Below are positions 9,494 to 19,996 of a DNA stretch of 64,000 bases, piece by piece. Under the pieces are notes generated by a model that saw nothing but the letters and a program-made list of their open reading frames with translations, had not been told where the DNA came from and did not search any database. Position numbers and translations under genes: made by a program. Position 1 is the first letter of the stretch, and every line of letters starts with the position of its first letter. This DNA is from Blastocatellia bacterium (lineage in GTDB: Bacteria; Acidobacteriota; Blastocatellia; UBA7656): positions 1 to 64,000 of the forward strand of contig DATENM010000002.1 of the NCBI GenBank assembly GCA_035275065.1, in the 5' to 3' direction.

Positions 9494-9885
9494 GGCGGCC
9501 TGCCGCCTTTGACGACCAGCTCGATGCGGCGGCGCGGCACCAGGGCGCTCTTCGAGTGCTCGTCGGGGCGGAAGATTTCGTGGCCGATGTTGTCGTGTAG
9601 GTACTGTAGAAAGTTCTCGAACTCGCGCTGCATCAGCCGCATCTTTTCGCGCATGTTCAAGATGATCTCGACGCCCGCGAGGTTCACGCCCAGATCGCGC
9701 GTCAGGTTCAAGATCAATTCGAGCTGCTCGATGTCTTCTTCGGTGTAGTAGCGCGTGCCTTTCTCTGAGCGCGATGGCTTAATCAGACCTTCGCGCTCAT
9801 ACATGCGCAGCGTCTGCGGGTGCACGCCATACTGCTCGGCGACGACGCTGATCGTGTACTTTTTGACTTTCTTGTTTCTCGACAT
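9484..9885 (-). CDS. hspR: HspR, MerR-family heat-shock repressor
   Basis: 133-aa cytoplasmic DNA-binding repressor. An N-terminal MerR winged helix (YTISVVAEQYGVHPQTLRMYEREGL) leads to the wing RYYTEEDIEQL and a coiled-coil dimerisation helix with MREKMRLMQREFENFLQYL. It is the last gene of a dnaK-dnaJ operon, as in actinobacterial dnaK operons, and a HAIR-like operator overlaps the dnaK promoter. HspR of that group uses DnaK as co-repressor, so autoregulation is likely. It follows the small membrane-protein gene by two bases. The C-terminal end lies inside repeat arm E3. Activator-type MerR regulators are an alternative, but the operon context favours HspR. Confidence 0.88.
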   Translation of the reverse strand: MSRNKKVKKYTISVVAEQYGVHPQTLRMYEREGLIKPSRSEKGTRYYTEEDIEQLELILNLTRDLGVNLAGVEIILNMREKMRLMQREFENFLQYLHDNIGHEIFRPDEHSKSALVPRRRIELVVKGGRPPER

Positions 9886-9887
9886 GG

Positions 9888-10175
9888 CTACTCGCTCGCC
9901 GTGCGCTCAAGGTCGTCGCCCTTGGCGCCGGTTTTGGTCATTCCCTGCTGTTCGTCTTTCAGCATCTCGACGGCGGCGCGCTTGGCCTTTTCGTTCACCA
10001 GGAACTTATCCAATTCCAGCATACCGGCGCGCAGCATCGAATTGCGCGTGTCCGCTAAATCGCGCTCGTACTCGGCGGCGGTGCGATTCTTCAACCGCTG
10101 GCGCTCGCGCATGAGCGCCCAGAACCCCAGGGCGATCAACGCCAGCACGGTCAGCCAGACGAGGGCATCGGTCAT
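9888..10175 (-). CDS. Small single-pass membrane protein in the dnaK-dnaJ-hspR operon
   Basis: 95-aa protein of unknown function. One N-terminal membrane helix (ALVWLTVLALIALGFWALM) is followed by a basic RERQRLKNR stretch and a charged helical cytoplasmic tail. The ATG has a perfect GGAGG 5 bases upstream, which supports a real gene. It lies 11 bases after dnaJ and 2 bases before hspR. It occupies the place where grpE sits in actinobacterial hspR operons but has no GrpE features. A membrane-tethered chaperone accessory is possible, unproven. Confidence 0.75.
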   Translation of the reverse strand: MTDALVWLTVLALIALGFWALMRERQRLKNRTAAEYERDLADTRNSMLRAGMLELDKFLVNEKAKRAAVEMLKDEQQGMTKTGAKGDDLERTASE

Positions 10176-10186
10176 TGCAACCTCCG

Positions 10187-11266
10187 CTATTCAAGCCCCA
10201 TCTCGGCGCGCGGGTTGTCCTGATTGTAGCGCGCAAACTGGTGGAGCAGTTCCTTGGTCTCTTCGCCGATCACCGGCGGCAGGGTGATCTTCACCTCGAC
10301 GTACTGATCGCCGCGCACACCGCCGGCGCGCAAGCTCGGCGCGCCGCGCTCGCGCAGGCGGAACTTCTGCCCCGACTGCGTGCCCGGCGGCACACGCAGC
10401 AGCGCCTTGCCGTCCACGGTCGGCACTTCGATCTTGGCGCCGAGCGCCGCTTCCGGCACAGTGATCGGCACTACACAATGGATGTTGTCGCCGCGCCGCT
10501 TGAAATAAGGATGATCGCCGACGTTCGTGATGAGGTAGAGGTCGCCGGGCGGGCCGCCGTACTGACCGGCATGGCCTTTACCGGCCACGCGCACGCGCGA
10601 GCCGGTTTCGACGCCCGCAGGGATGCGCGCCATCATAGTTTCACGCTGCGGAGTGATGCCCAGCCCCTGACACTTTGAGCAAGGCTGCGGCACTTTGCCT
10701 GAGCCGTTGCAGTTGGCGCAGCGCGCCGCGCCACCGAAGATGCGCTGCTGCTGGCCGCTGCCATTGCAGGTCGGACAGGTCACCGTCTCGCCGGCCGTTT
10801 CGCCTTTGCCGAGACAGGCGGCACAGGCTTCGCTGCGCTCGATTTCGAGGCTGGTCGCCTGGCCGCGCATGGCCTCTTCAAAAGTGAGGCTGAGCGCATA
10901 CTCGATGTCGGCGCCGCGCGTCGGCTGGCGGCGCGGCGTTGCCTGACCGCGCACGCCGCTGAAGATTTCTGAGAAGATGTCGCGGAAGTTGGCGGCACCG
11001 AAATTCGAGAAGTCGAACGGCGCGCCCGCCGCCGCGGCGTGCTCCGAGTAGTAACCGAGCCGGTCATAGACCTCGCGCTTCTTCGGGTCCGACAGCACGT
11101 CGAAGGCTTCCGAGATCAGCTTGAACTGCTCTTCGGCGTCCTGATCGCCCGGGTTGACGTCCGGGTGATAGCGCCGCGCCAGTCGGCGGTACGCCTTCTT
11201 GATCTCGTCGGTCTTCGCGTTGCGCGACACCCCGAGCGCTTTGTAGTAATCGTGGTTCGCAGGCAT
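10187..11266 (-). CDS. dnaJ: Chaperone DnaJ (first copy, HspR operon)
   Basis: 359-aa DnaK co-chaperone. The J-domain at 1-70 has [11 protein letters not shown] and the HPD motif in [10 protein letters not shown] short Gly/Phe region rich in Ala follows, then four CXXCXGXG zinc-binding repeats at about 150-210 ([32 protein letters not shown]), then the C-terminal substrate-binding domain. The start at 11266 (MPANHDYY) is chosen because further upstream residues derive from repeat E6. There is no clear ribosome site, so translation may depend on coupling to dnaK across the element. It is one of two class I DnaJ proteins in the window. Confidence 0.92.
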   Translation of the reverse strand: MPANHDYYKALGVSRNAKTDEIKKAYRRLARRYHPDVNPGDQDAEEQFKLISEAFDVLSDPKKREVYDRLGYYSEHAAAAGAPFDFSNFGAANFRDIFSEIFSGVRGQATPRRQPTRGADIEYALSLTFEEAMRGQATSLEIERSEACAACLGKGETAGETVTCPTCNGSGQQQRIFGGAARCANCNGSGKVPQPCSKCQGLGITPQRETMMARIPAGVETGSRVRVAGKGHAGQYGGPPGDLYLITNVGDHPYFKRRGDNIHCVVPITVPEAALGAKIEVPTVDGKALLRVPPGTQSGQKFRLRERGAPSLRAGGVRGDQYVEVKITLPPVIGEETKELLHQFARYNQDNPRAEMGLE

Positions 11267-11272
11267 GGTTAG

Positions 11273-11377
11273 TGACAAGTGACAAGTGACAAGTGACAAG
11301 ACCGGACAAGAGAGAGCCAGCTAGTCAGATGATAAACAACCTACGCCGCGCTCCCTCTTGTCACTTGTCACTTGTCA
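11273..11377. repeat. Heptad inverted repeat element E6 (GACAAGT type)
   Basis: Left arm 11273-11300 has four GACAAGT units; right arm 11357-11377 has three inverted ACTTGTC units. An inner pair (CAAGAGAGAG and CTCCCTCTTG) extends the palindrome. It fills the gap between dnaK and dnaJ, so the operon mRNA would carry a long hairpin between the two genes. Confidence 0.85.
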
Positions 11378-11382
11378 CGCCT

Positions 11383-13305
<1,923 letters not shown>

Positions 13306-13339
13306 TTTTTAAACGCCTCCAGATTTTAAGGTCAACTTT

Positions 13340-13368
13340 ATCTTAATACTTGAGCGTGTTATTGTCAA
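13340..13368 (-). promoter_or_regulatory. Sigma-70 type promoter of dnaK operon
   Basis: Reading the minus strand, TTGACA (plus positions 13363-13368) and TAAGAT (13340-13345) are separated by exactly 17 bases. The -35 box lies inside the HAIR-like palindrome, so repressor binding would block RNA polymerase. Confidence 0.8.
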
Positions 13369-13369
13369 G
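13349..13369. promoter_or_regulatory. HAIR-like operator for HspR
   Basis: The 21-bp palindrome CTTGAGC-N7-TGTCAAG matches the HspR-associated inverted repeat (half site CTTGAGT, 7-base spacer) with one or two changes per half. It overlaps the dnaK -35 hexamer, and hspR is the last gene of the same operon. Confidence 0.8.
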
Positions 13370-13419
13370 TTTATCTTCAGTAAAACAGTCAGATTTCGGA
13401 GAATGGGGTAGGAGATTGA

Positions 13420-13474
13420 TGTGGCGCAAGGCGGTTAGCTTGCGCGAGCCAATGCGCAATCAGATTGCGCCACA
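13420..13474. repeat. TGTGGCGCAA palindrome
   Basis: Arms TGTGGCGCAA (13420-13429) and TTGCGCCACA (13465-13474). The left 22 bases recur in inverse orientation at 37321-37342 with one mismatch, and the first 10 bases recur at 16861. No gene is seen between the HAIR site and 13488. Confidence 0.6.
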
Positions 13475-13487
13475 GAGTAGGGTTGCT

Positions 13488-13955
13488 TTAGTCGCCGGCT
13501 GGAGGTTTTTTGAAGTGAGCCAGGGTGAATGCGACCGCCGCATAGATGACCAGCAAAGCGCCCGCCGGCACCAGCCAGACGGCCAGTCCGGGGTCGCCTT
13601 CCGCGTGCCAGATGCCGGCGACGAAAAAGCCCACAGGCATCAGCACCGCGCCGCTGCGCAAGGCGGTGTGCGCCGCTTTCGGGACCGTGACGCCGCGCTC
13701 AAGGACGAGCGCCGCCGCCACCAGCAGGATGCCGAGCAAGGTGCCGTGTGTATGCCCCAGACGGAACAGCTCGCGCCGCTGCGGGTCGCTCAGGTAAGCC
13801 GGTATCTTGTAGCCGAGCAGCCCTTCAAGCAGCAGCCCGACAGCCATCCATACGGCGATGCTCGCCCAGCCCTGCCTGAGCAGGCGGTCTGCGGGACTGA
13901 GCGCCGCCGGCGGTTTCACGGCGTCGGGCGGAGAGTTCGGTTTCGCTTTGCTCAT
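13488..13955 (-). CDS. Four-helix membrane protein of unknown function
   Basis: 155-aa inner-membrane protein with about four hydrophobic segments (near 30-50, 70-90, 100-120 and 125-148). A Pro-rich cytoplasmic start precedes them. Residues LFRLGHTHGTLLG place two His in a helix, as in heme- or copper-binding membrane proteins, but this alone does not prove cofactor binding. It lies downstream of the cupin gene on the same strand, and a respiratory-type cytochrome gene is two genes upstream, so a redox link is possible. I do not recognise a named family. Confidence 0.65.
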   Translation of the reverse strand: MSKAKPNSPPDAVKPPAALSPADRLLRQGWASIAVWMAVGLLLEGLLGYKIPAYLSDPQRRELFRLGHTHGTLLGILLVAAALVLERGVTVPKAAHTALRSGAVLMPVGFFVAGIWHAEGDPGLAVWLVPAGALLVIYAAVAFTLAHFKKPPAGD

Positions 13956-13984
13956 GGGATCAAGGTCGGGTAGCGATCAGCCGT

Positions 13985-14341
13985 TCACTTCGCGTATTGA
14001 TCGGCGCCGAGAAAGTGGAGCGAGACGTAAGGCTCCGTGCCGACGACCCAGCTATCGTGGGCGACCGGCGGAACATAAAAAATCGTCCCCGGCCCAAGCT
14101 CGGTGATGTCGCCGTCGGGTGAAGCAACCGTGGCCGTCCCGGAGACGACCATGCCGACGTGCTCGACTTCGCAAAACGCCGTTCCGGCGATGGGGCTGAC
14201 GTGCTCGGACCATTTCCACCCCGGCTGATAAGTCGCTCGGCCAACCGTCATGTTGCCGACGCGGACGAGCTCCAGCTTGCCTTTCTCAAACAGCCGCACC
14301 TCGTCGGGATTATCAAAGCGCTTCAAGACGACTTCGAGCAT
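13985..14341 (-). CDS. Small cupin-domain protein
   Basis: 118-aa single-domain cupin (double-stranded beta-helix). Cupin motif 1 is represented by GWKWSEHVSPIAGTAFCEVEH and motif 2 by PGTIFYVPPVAHDSWV near residues 85-100; the conserved Gly-rich turn is in VVSGTATV. His and Glu residues in these motifs could bind a metal. The reaction is unknown. GAGGAGGG lies just before the ATG at 14341. It is in line with the cytochrome and pgsA genes on the minus strand, separated by 53 bases from the cytochrome stop codon. Confidence 0.8.
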   Translation of the reverse strand: MLEVVLKRFDNPDEVRLFEKGKLELVRVGNMTVGRATYQPGWKWSEHVSPIAGTAFCEVEHVGMVVSGTATVASPDGDITELGPGTIFYVPPVAHDSWVVGTEPYVSLHFLGADQYAK

Positions 14342-14394
14342 AAACCCTCCTCAGAGTGAATGACTGCGGTGGCCAACGACTGACGGTCAGGCGA

Positions 14395-16170
14395 TCATTC
14401 GCCGACTTCGACATCAACCTCTTTGCGGCGGGCGCGCAGCTCGGCGGCAAACTGCGCGATCTGCTGTCTTGTGGACTCGCCAAAGAGGCCGCGCCAGTGG
14501 TCGAGCGCCGCCTGGCGGACGGCGGCAGCGGCCAGATAATCGGGCTTCGGCAGCGGCCGGCGGTTCGCCGCCAAACCGTTTGCCGCAAAGAAGCGCACGA
14601 TGGGGTAATTGTCGGCGAAGGCTTCGACCAGATAGGGCGTGGCCCATTGCGGGTCGGGCTTCATCATGCCTTCGCCGCCCATCGCTTCCGCCGCCAGCGC
14701 CCGCGTCAGCGCGTCGCCGGCAAACAGCATGCGCGGCCCTTCGGCAAGCTCGAACTGCGCATCCGGGCTCGGCTCAACGCCGCGATACCAATCCGGCCAC
14801 TGCCGTTTGGATTCGCGGATCGCCCAGTTGACTGAGCGGTCCAGATGACAGAGGTTGCAGGCGTTCGGCACGCCCCCGCTTGCCGTCATCTGCGGCTGCG
14901 GCACGCTGATGTCGTGCGTCGGGTGAAAGGTCATCACGCCGTAGACGGCGCGCGGCATATGACAAGTCATGCACTGGCTACCCGCTGAATCGGTCTTGTG
15001 GCCGGTATGCTCAGCGAGCGCCGAGGGCTGCGCGTACTGCTGGTGGCAGGCGAGACACGGCTTATTCGTGCGGTTCTCGTCGGTGATCATCCCCTTCGGG
15101 TCGCCGCTGTGCATGGTATGGCAGGTCAGACAGTTGATGCGCTGGTTGGGCTCGCCGCCGGTGAAACATTTCGAGCGCAGGATGCCTTGATACTCGTAAG
15201 CCGTCAGGCGCGGCGAGCCGTCGGCCCAGAAGCGGCTGGCGAATGAGTAAGAGTTATCGTGGCCCTGTTGATCTTTGCGCTCGATGACGGTTTCGCGCGT
15301 CACCGGCTTATAAAAGCGCGCCAGGTCGTCGCCGGCGTTGAACGGGTCGCCTTTGCTCAATATCTCCTGAATGCGGCCTACGGGCTCAGGGACGCGCTGG
15401 CCGTGACAGTGACCGCAGACCATCAGCGAGCGTTCCGCCGTGAGCTTCCGCGGCTGGACGATGTCGGTCGCGGCATTTTTGGAAAAGCGCCAGAGGGTGC
15501 GCGTCAGCGGCGAAGCGGCCTCTTCCGCGTGCGCTGCCGCGGGACCGTGACACGCGCCGCAGGCGATGCCGAGTTCGGCGACTTCGGTGTTGAAGCGCCG
15601 ATTGCTGTCGAAGTTTGGCTGCGCCTTGACGTTGTGGCAGAACACACAATTGGCGTCCCACGGCGCCTGGTGCTGAAAGTAGTTGTCGCTGTCGGGATAA
15701 AAGAACGAGCCGTTCAAGCTCATCCAGCGGCGGTTGACCAGATCGTAAGCCAGCGGCAGGCGAAGGTACTGGCCGTTCTGCCGCGTAACGTACTGCTCGA
15801 TGCGCCGCGAGCCGACGGTGCGCTCGATCTGGTAAGCCTGCGTGCGACCGTCGGGAAACGCGAGCGTCATCCAGAACTTGCCATCGCGCTTCTCCATGCG
15901 GGCGCGGACGCCGAGGTAATCGAACGTGTTATCGCGCTCGAAATCGCCCTGCACCGATCCGACGCGCGCTTCCTGTGTCATGCGGCTGTGATAGGTGCGC
16001 GCCCACGACGCGTAATGCTCCGCATGACAGGCGAGGCAGGTCTTCGATGAGATGTAATCCTGGTCGGCGTGGCCCGTGCGCGTGCCGCGGTAGGCCGGGC
16101 GCATGGCGAGCACGGTCACAGCGACCGTAACCGCGATGCCGAGCGTCAGGATCAGTGATTTACTTGCCAT
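14395..16170 (-). CDS. Octaheme c-type cytochrome (cytochrome c554 / multiheme family)
   Basis: 591-aa exported electron-transfer protein. An uncleaved or cleaved N-terminal helix (SLILTLGIAVTVAVTVLA) precedes eight CXXCH heme-binding motifs: CLACH, CVFCH, CGACH, CGHCH, CLTCH, CLACH, CMTCH and CNLCH. The spacing resembles tetraheme c554-like and NrfB/DmsE-like modules. After the last heme, about 140 residues form a helical region (HEAT-like: YPIVRFFAANGLAANRR). It probably carries electrons in the periplasm; donor and acceptor are not evident, as no quinol oxidase gene is nearby. It follows pgsA by 14 bases and is likely cotranscribed. Confidence 0.88.
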   Translation of the reverse strand: MASKSLILTLGIAVTVAVTVLAMRPAYRGTRTGHADQDYISSKTCLACHAEHYASWARTYHSRMTQEARVGSVQGDFERDNTFDYLGVRARMEKRDGKFWMTLAFPDGRTQAYQIERTVGSRRIEQYVTRQNGQYLRLPLAYDLVNRRWMSLNGSFFYPDSDNYFQHQAPWDANCVFCHNVKAQPNFDSNRRFNTEVAELGIACGACHGPAAAHAEEAASPLTRTLWRFSKNAATDIVQPRKLTAERSLMVCGHCHGQRVPEPVGRIQEILSKGDPFNAGDDLARFYKPVTRETVIERKDQQGHDNSYSFASRFWADGSPRLTAYEYQGILRSKCFTGGEPNQRINCLTCHTMHSGDPKGMITDENRTNKPCLACHQQYAQPSALAEHTGHKTDSAGSQCMTCHMPRAVYGVMTFHPTHDISVPQPQMTASGGVPNACNLCHLDRSVNWAIRESKRQWPDWYRGVEPSPDAQFELAEGPRMLFAGDALTRALAAEAMGGEGMMKPDPQWATPYLVEAFADNYPIVRFFAANGLAANRRPLPKPDYLAAAAVRQAALDHWRGLFGESTRQQIAQFAAELRARRKEVDVEVGE

Positions 16171-16184
16171 GAGCGGCGTTGCTT

Positions 16185-16829
16185 CTAATGCGCGGCCTCG
16201 CCCGGCGCGGGCTTGCGCGACTGGCGAAAAATCTTCGCGCCCATCCAGACGTATTCGATGCCCGACGCGACGACCGAGGTGATGACGATGCCGTACATGA
16301 GCGGCAATAGAATCTTGAACGGTTTCATCGCCTCAAGCTGGAACATGATGAACCAGAAGATCAAGCCGATTTCGAGAAAGGTGTTCACCTTGCCGAGCGT
16401 CGTCGGCTTGAACGATTTGTAATGCAGCGTCAAGTAGATGGCCAGCGAGCCGATCAGGATCAGCAAGTCGCGCCCGATGACCGAGGCAGTCATCCACAGC
16501 GGCAACGGCTCGAAGCCTTGGCGCGGCAGCGCCATCACGATGTAAGAGGCGGTCGTCAGCAGCTTGTCCGCCGCCGGGTCGAGAAAGCGCCCCAGCGCCG
16601 ATTGCTGGTTGAAGCGCCGCGCCACAAAGCCGTCAAAAAAGTCCGAGATGCCGGCGCTGAAAAAGACGATCACCGCCAGCCCGAACCGCCCCTCTTTTAT
16701 GCAATAGAGAAACGGCGCAAGCAACGCAATGCGCAGCAGCGTCAGCCCGTTCGCCAGCGTCCACCAGCGCTCGGGCGGGGGCGCGGCGGGCGCGGCAGGC
16801 TCGCCCGGTTGAATGGGTGTCGTTTGCAT
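16185..16829 (-). CDS. pgsA: CDP-diacylglycerol-glycerol-3-phosphate 3-phosphatidyltransferase
   Basis: 214-aa inner-membrane enzyme that makes phosphatidylglycerol-phosphate, the first committed step to PG and cardiolipin. The CDP-alcohol phosphatidyltransferase signature D-x2-DG-x2-AR-x8-G-x3-D-x3-D is complete in SDFFDGFVARRF followed by ALGRFLDPAADK, near residues 62-92. Five or so membrane helices are seen. The first 25 residues are Pro/Ala-rich and not conserved. Other CDP-alcohol transferases such as PgsA2 or phosphatidylcholine synthase cannot be excluded, but N-terminal TLANGLTLLRI fits PgsA. Confidence 0.88.
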   Translation of the reverse strand: MQTTPIQPGEPAAPAAPPPERWWTLANGLTLLRIALLAPFLYCIKEGRFGLAVIVFFSAGISDFFDGFVARRFNQQSALGRFLDPAADKLLTTASYIVMALPRQGFEPLPLWMTASVIGRDLLILIGSLAIYLTLHYKSFKPTTLGKVNTFLEIGLIFWFIMFQLEAMKPFKILLPLMYGIVITSVVASGIEYVWMGAKIFRQSRKPAPGEAAH

Positions 16830-16934
16830 AGCGTCGAGCGATTATAAGAGCCGTTTGTTGTGTGGCGCAACCGCCGGCCCGCCACCTCTTATTGTTGCAG
16901 TTTCGCCTATTTTACCGCCCAACGGCGGCGTTTG

Positions 16935-16970
16935 TTGCGAAAAAATTGAGGACATCTTGCGAAAAAATTG
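16935..16970. repeat. Direct repeat spaced by 22 bp upstream of lytic transglycosylase
   Basis: The 14-base word TTGCGAAAAAATTG occurs at 16935-16948 and again at 16957-16970, exactly 22 bp apart (two helical turns). This same-face arrangement is typical of operator sites for a dimeric or paired activator. It lies in the 274-bp divergent region between pgsA and the gene at 17104. Confidence 0.6.
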
Positions 16971-17103
16971 TAATACTGGCGGGCATATTGCCCCCATTCT
17001 CGACTGCCTATATGCTTAAAAAGTCTAAGGCAGATGTAAAGGCAAGCGCCAGTCAAAGGCCATCAGGTTGTTCAAGATCAAAACGGGAGACCCAGGGGAA
17101 ATA

Positions 17104-17733
17104 ATGCAATTTTTATTATCACGTTTCGCTAAGCAGGCTCTTTTAAAGTCTATCCTCTTCGTCATCGTCATCGCGCTGGTTGCGGTGCTGCAAAGCCGGG
17201 CGACCGCGCCTACGGGCGTCGCCGAAGCGCAGACCGAACAGATTGCCAGCAGCATTATTCCCGACGGGCTGACGACCGGCTCTGCCGACCTGGATCAGCA
17301 AATCGTCGAGATGGGCAGCAAGTACGGCGTTGATCCGAAACTGATCTACTACGTGATGCGCCAGGAATCGCGCTTCAAGCGTCAGGCGCTGTCGCAGAAA
17401 AACGCTCAGGGGTTGATGCAGTTGATCCCGGCGACCGCCGAGCGCTTCCACGTGAACATTAAAGACCCCGGAGCCAACATCGAAGGCGGCGTCGCCTATC
17501 TGCGCTGGCTGTTGAAGCATTTCGACGGCGACGTGCGGCTGGCGCTGGCGGGCTACAACTCTGGCGAGCGCACGGTTGAAAAGTGCGGCAATCAGGTGCC
17601 CGAGATCAAAGAGACCAAGAATTACGTGAAGAACATCACCACCGCCTACGGCAAGACGTATCACCCGGTGCTGCGGCCCGAGCAGGCGCGCCAGGCTTTC
17701 GGTATCTCGACCGTGACCGTCGAAGCGGAGTAA
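17104..17733 (+). CDS. Lytic transglycosylase, SLT70-type catalytic domain
   Basis: 209-aa exported or membrane-anchored transglycosylase. A signal-anchor (LLKSILFVIVIALVAVL) is followed by a short linker. The SLT domain has IYYVMRQESRFKRQALS with the catalytic Glu near residue 93, then QGLMQLIPATAERF and the substrate-binding LALAGYNSGERTV. The start at 17104 has AGGGGA upstream; a reading from 17068 is possible but less likely. It stands alone, with a hairpin terminator downstream. Compared with the MltD-like enzyme at 2466 it is minimal, lacking LysM. Confidence 0.88.
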   Translation: MQFLLSRFAKQALLKSILFVIVIALVAVLQSRATAPTGVAEAQTEQIASSIIPDGLTTGSADLDQQIVEMGSKYGVDPKLIYYVMRQESRFKRQALSQKNAQGLMQLIPATAERFHVNIKDPGANIEGGVAYLRWLLKHFDGDVRLALAGYNSGERTVEKCGNQVPEIKETKNYVKNITTAYGKTYHPVLRPEQARQAFGISTVTVEAE

Positions 17734-17775
17734 GACGCGACATCAAATAACCACTAATCTAGTGCGGTAAAAATC

Positions 17776-17817
17776 AACGGCGCGCGGCGTGAAGACGATT
17801 CACACCGCGCGCCGTTT
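17776..17817. terminator. Bidirectional hairpin terminator
   Basis: A GC-rich stem (AACGGCGCGCGG paired with CCGCGCGCCGTT, extended by TGAA/TTCA) sits between convergent genes ending at 17733 and 17836. It has A-rich sequence on its left and a short T stretch on its right. Confidence 0.7.
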
Positions 17818-17835
17818 GCTTGATGGCTAGCTGGC

Positions 17836-18894
17836 TTAACGGCCCCGGCGACCGGCGGGCTTCTTGCCTCCGGGCTCCGCCGTCAACTGCTTGACGATCA
17901 GGCGGCCACTGCTGTCGCGGATGGTCTCGTACTCAATCGGCACCGGCTTGCCTTTTTCATCGAGGTTGCGAATGGTGAAGCCCTTGCGCCCGCCCGCAAC
18001 GCCGAGCGTCACCGGCAAGACGCCGCGGAAGCCGTCCTTGATGTAAGCGCCATTGTAGCGCCCCGAATCCGGCGTAAAGTACAACACCCAGACGCGCGTG
18101 AAATCAATCGGCCCTTCGGTGCTGAGGCTTTTCATCAAGCCGACGTAGTTGTTATGCGCGACGCCTTTCTTGTCTTTCGTCTGATCGAGCACCACCCAGC
18201 CTGTAAAGCGCCGGCCTTCGCCTTCAAGGTGCAAGATTTCGTCCGGCACATCGAGCTGCACCTGCTGCGCGCCCACCCAGCCGGCACGCAAGACCTCGGA
18301 ATCCGGCAGCCGCACTTCGTACCACAGCACAGTCTTCGGGCCGCTGTCGTCGTCCGAGTCGTCGGTTTCGTCGGTATCGGCGGGCTTGTCGGCTTTGACC
18401 GTCGTGCGCGCCTTGCCGACAACTTCGACCGCCGTGCCGCGGCTCAGATAGGTGGCAACGTCGCCGTCGGCTTCCAGGCGCAGCTTGGTCTGAACTTTCA
18501 AGTGGCCCGCGCCCTGTGACGGCAGCTCTTTCGATTTCTCAAACAGCGTGTTGACCTTGTCAACGACCGTCTTGTTGATGACGTAGCGTGTCTCGACCCA
18601 GCCTTCGACCGCCGCCTTGTCTTTGGTGCGCACCTTGTACCATTCGACGACGCGCGTGGGGGTCTTGAACTGCGCCTGTTCGAGGATGTCCAGTCGGTCG
18701 CCGCGTTTGACTTCAGCAAGCTCCAGGGCGGCGGGCGCGGTCGTCGAGCGCAGCTTCAGCTTGGGCGCGATGACGACGCCTTCATCGATCTTGGTATCGC
18801 CGGAGATAAAGCCACATCCGGTCAGCAGCAGGGCCGATAGCATGAGCGCGCCGGCCAGAAGGTTGCTCTTTGTCAGGATATGAATGCGTTTCAT
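17836..18894 (-). CDS. Lipoprotein with bacterial SH3-like domains
   Basis: 352-aa lipoprotein with lipobox LLTGC near residue 27. Two SH3b-like modules are seen: one near 40-105 (KLRSTTAPAALELAEVKRGDRLDILEQ, ending EWYKVRT..GWVETRYV) and one near 130-215 (LRLEADGDVATYLSRGTAVEV, VLWYEVRLPD..AGWV). An acidic Asp/Glu linker interrupts the second. The C-terminal part (about 230-330) is unassigned and ends in a basic tail. SH3b modules usually bind peptidoglycan or protein peptides. The function in this organism is unknown. Confidence 0.8.
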   Translation of the reverse strand: MKRIHILTKSNLLAGALMLSALLLTGCGFISGDTKIDEGVVIAPKLKLRSTTAPAALELAEVKRGDRLDILEQAQFKTPTRVVEWYKVRTKDKAAVEGWVETRYVINKTVVDKVNTLFEKSKELPSQGAGHLKVQTKLRLEADGDVATYLSRGTAVEVVGKARTTVKADKPADTDETDDSDDDSGPKTVLWYEVRLPDSEVLRAGWVGAQQVQLDVPDEILHLEGEGRRFTGWVVLDQTKDKKGVAHNNYVGLMKSLSTEGPIDFTRVWVLYFTPDSGRYNGAYIKDGFRGVLPVTLGVAGGRKGFTIRNLDEKGKPVPIEYETIRDSSGRLIVKQLTAEPGGKKPAGRRGR

Positions 18895-19039
18895 GCGATT
18901 AATGTGGAGTCAGAAGAAGGCTATCCGAGTGGCGCGCGCGGTGTCAAGCAACGCTAAGGCAGCGCAAAGCGGCGCAAAAACAAAGCGGGCTCCCTTTCCA
19001 GGCAGCCCGCCATGCGCCGGCAATTCAATCGCGTGTGTC

Positions 19040-19675
19040 TCAGCTATTGGTATTGCCCGTGTTGCTGTTGCGGCGCGTCGGGCGGCGGCGCGGCTTGGCC
19101 CGTCGCGTGTTGCTGTTGGCGGCGGCGCTGGCTTCGCCAGCCGTCGGCGTTTCGCTGGTCGGCGGTGTCGCCTGCGTGTCACCGGTCGCCGGCGCGGTCG
19201 TCGCACGATTTCGCCTGCCGCGGCGCGGCCGCGGCGTGCGCATGGCCGAGCCGGTGTCGGCAGAAGCTGTACCGCCCATCTCTTGCAAGGAGGCGCGCAC
19301 CCCGGAAGCATCGTTCATGCGCCACTTGTTGGCAAGGTCGGCCAGCTTGAGGCGTTGCGCCTGGTCGGTGACCGCGCATTTGCCCCCGGACCAGAGCAGG
19401 CCCTCGTTGACGATCTTCATCGGCTCGCCTTCATAAGCTGGCATTGGCTCTCTGGCGGCCAGCGTCGCCAGCCGGTTCAGACAGTCCTGCGGCGTCATCG
19501 GGATGGCCGCGACGTGGGACATAGGCTTCTTGCGTTTCTTGGCCCTGGCCTTCTTGGCGGGGGTGGCCGGTTTGTTGGCGTTCCCCTGATAAGCCAGCGC
19601 CGTGATAGAAAGCTCGGCGGCCAGCGCGACCACAACAGCGACAGCCATGAACAGGGTCAGCAGTTTCGATCTCAT
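19040..19675 (-). CDS. Secreted basic protein with low-complexity C-terminus
   Basis: 211-aa protein of unknown function. The signal peptide (KLLTLFMAVAVVVALAAEL, AYQG cleavage region) is followed by a Lys/Ala-rich stretch, a compact middle with two Cys (DCLNRLATL and GGKCAVTD, near residues 70-115, possible disulfide), then an Arg/Thr/Ala/Pro-rich tail with RRGRRNR and RRPTRRN motifs. The start at 19675 has GGAGG 8 bases upstream. The basic tail could bind nucleic acid or anionic polymer, or anchor at the surface. No operon partner is evident. Confidence 0.65.
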   Translation of the reverse strand: MRSKLLTLFMAVAVVVALAAELSITALAYQGNANKPATPAKKARAKKRKKPMSHVAAIPMTPQDCLNRLATLAAREPMPAYEGEPMKIVNEGLLWSGGKCAVTDQAQRLKLADLANKWRMNDASGVRASLQEMGGTASADTGSAMRTPRPRRGRRNRATTAPATGDTQATPPTSETPTAGEASAAANSNTRRAKPRRRPTRRNSNTGNTNS

Positions 19676-19892
19676 AAGGAAACCTCCGTTAAATTTGTGG
19701 TCGCGCGAGTGAGCGGCGACCGAAGTTGTTTGCAAGGCAAGGCGAGGCTAAACCGAATAAACGCCTGTCTCCCTGTAAGAGTCCACCTGCGGTTGAATGC
19801 GAGCAACGAACGAAGATGTATGATACCGCGCTGATTGCGACTCGTCACGCGCCACTTGCATTCTGCGGAACGCCGGCAAGATAGTCAACACG

Positions 19893-19990
<98 letters not shown>

Positions 19991-19996
19991 CCAACC

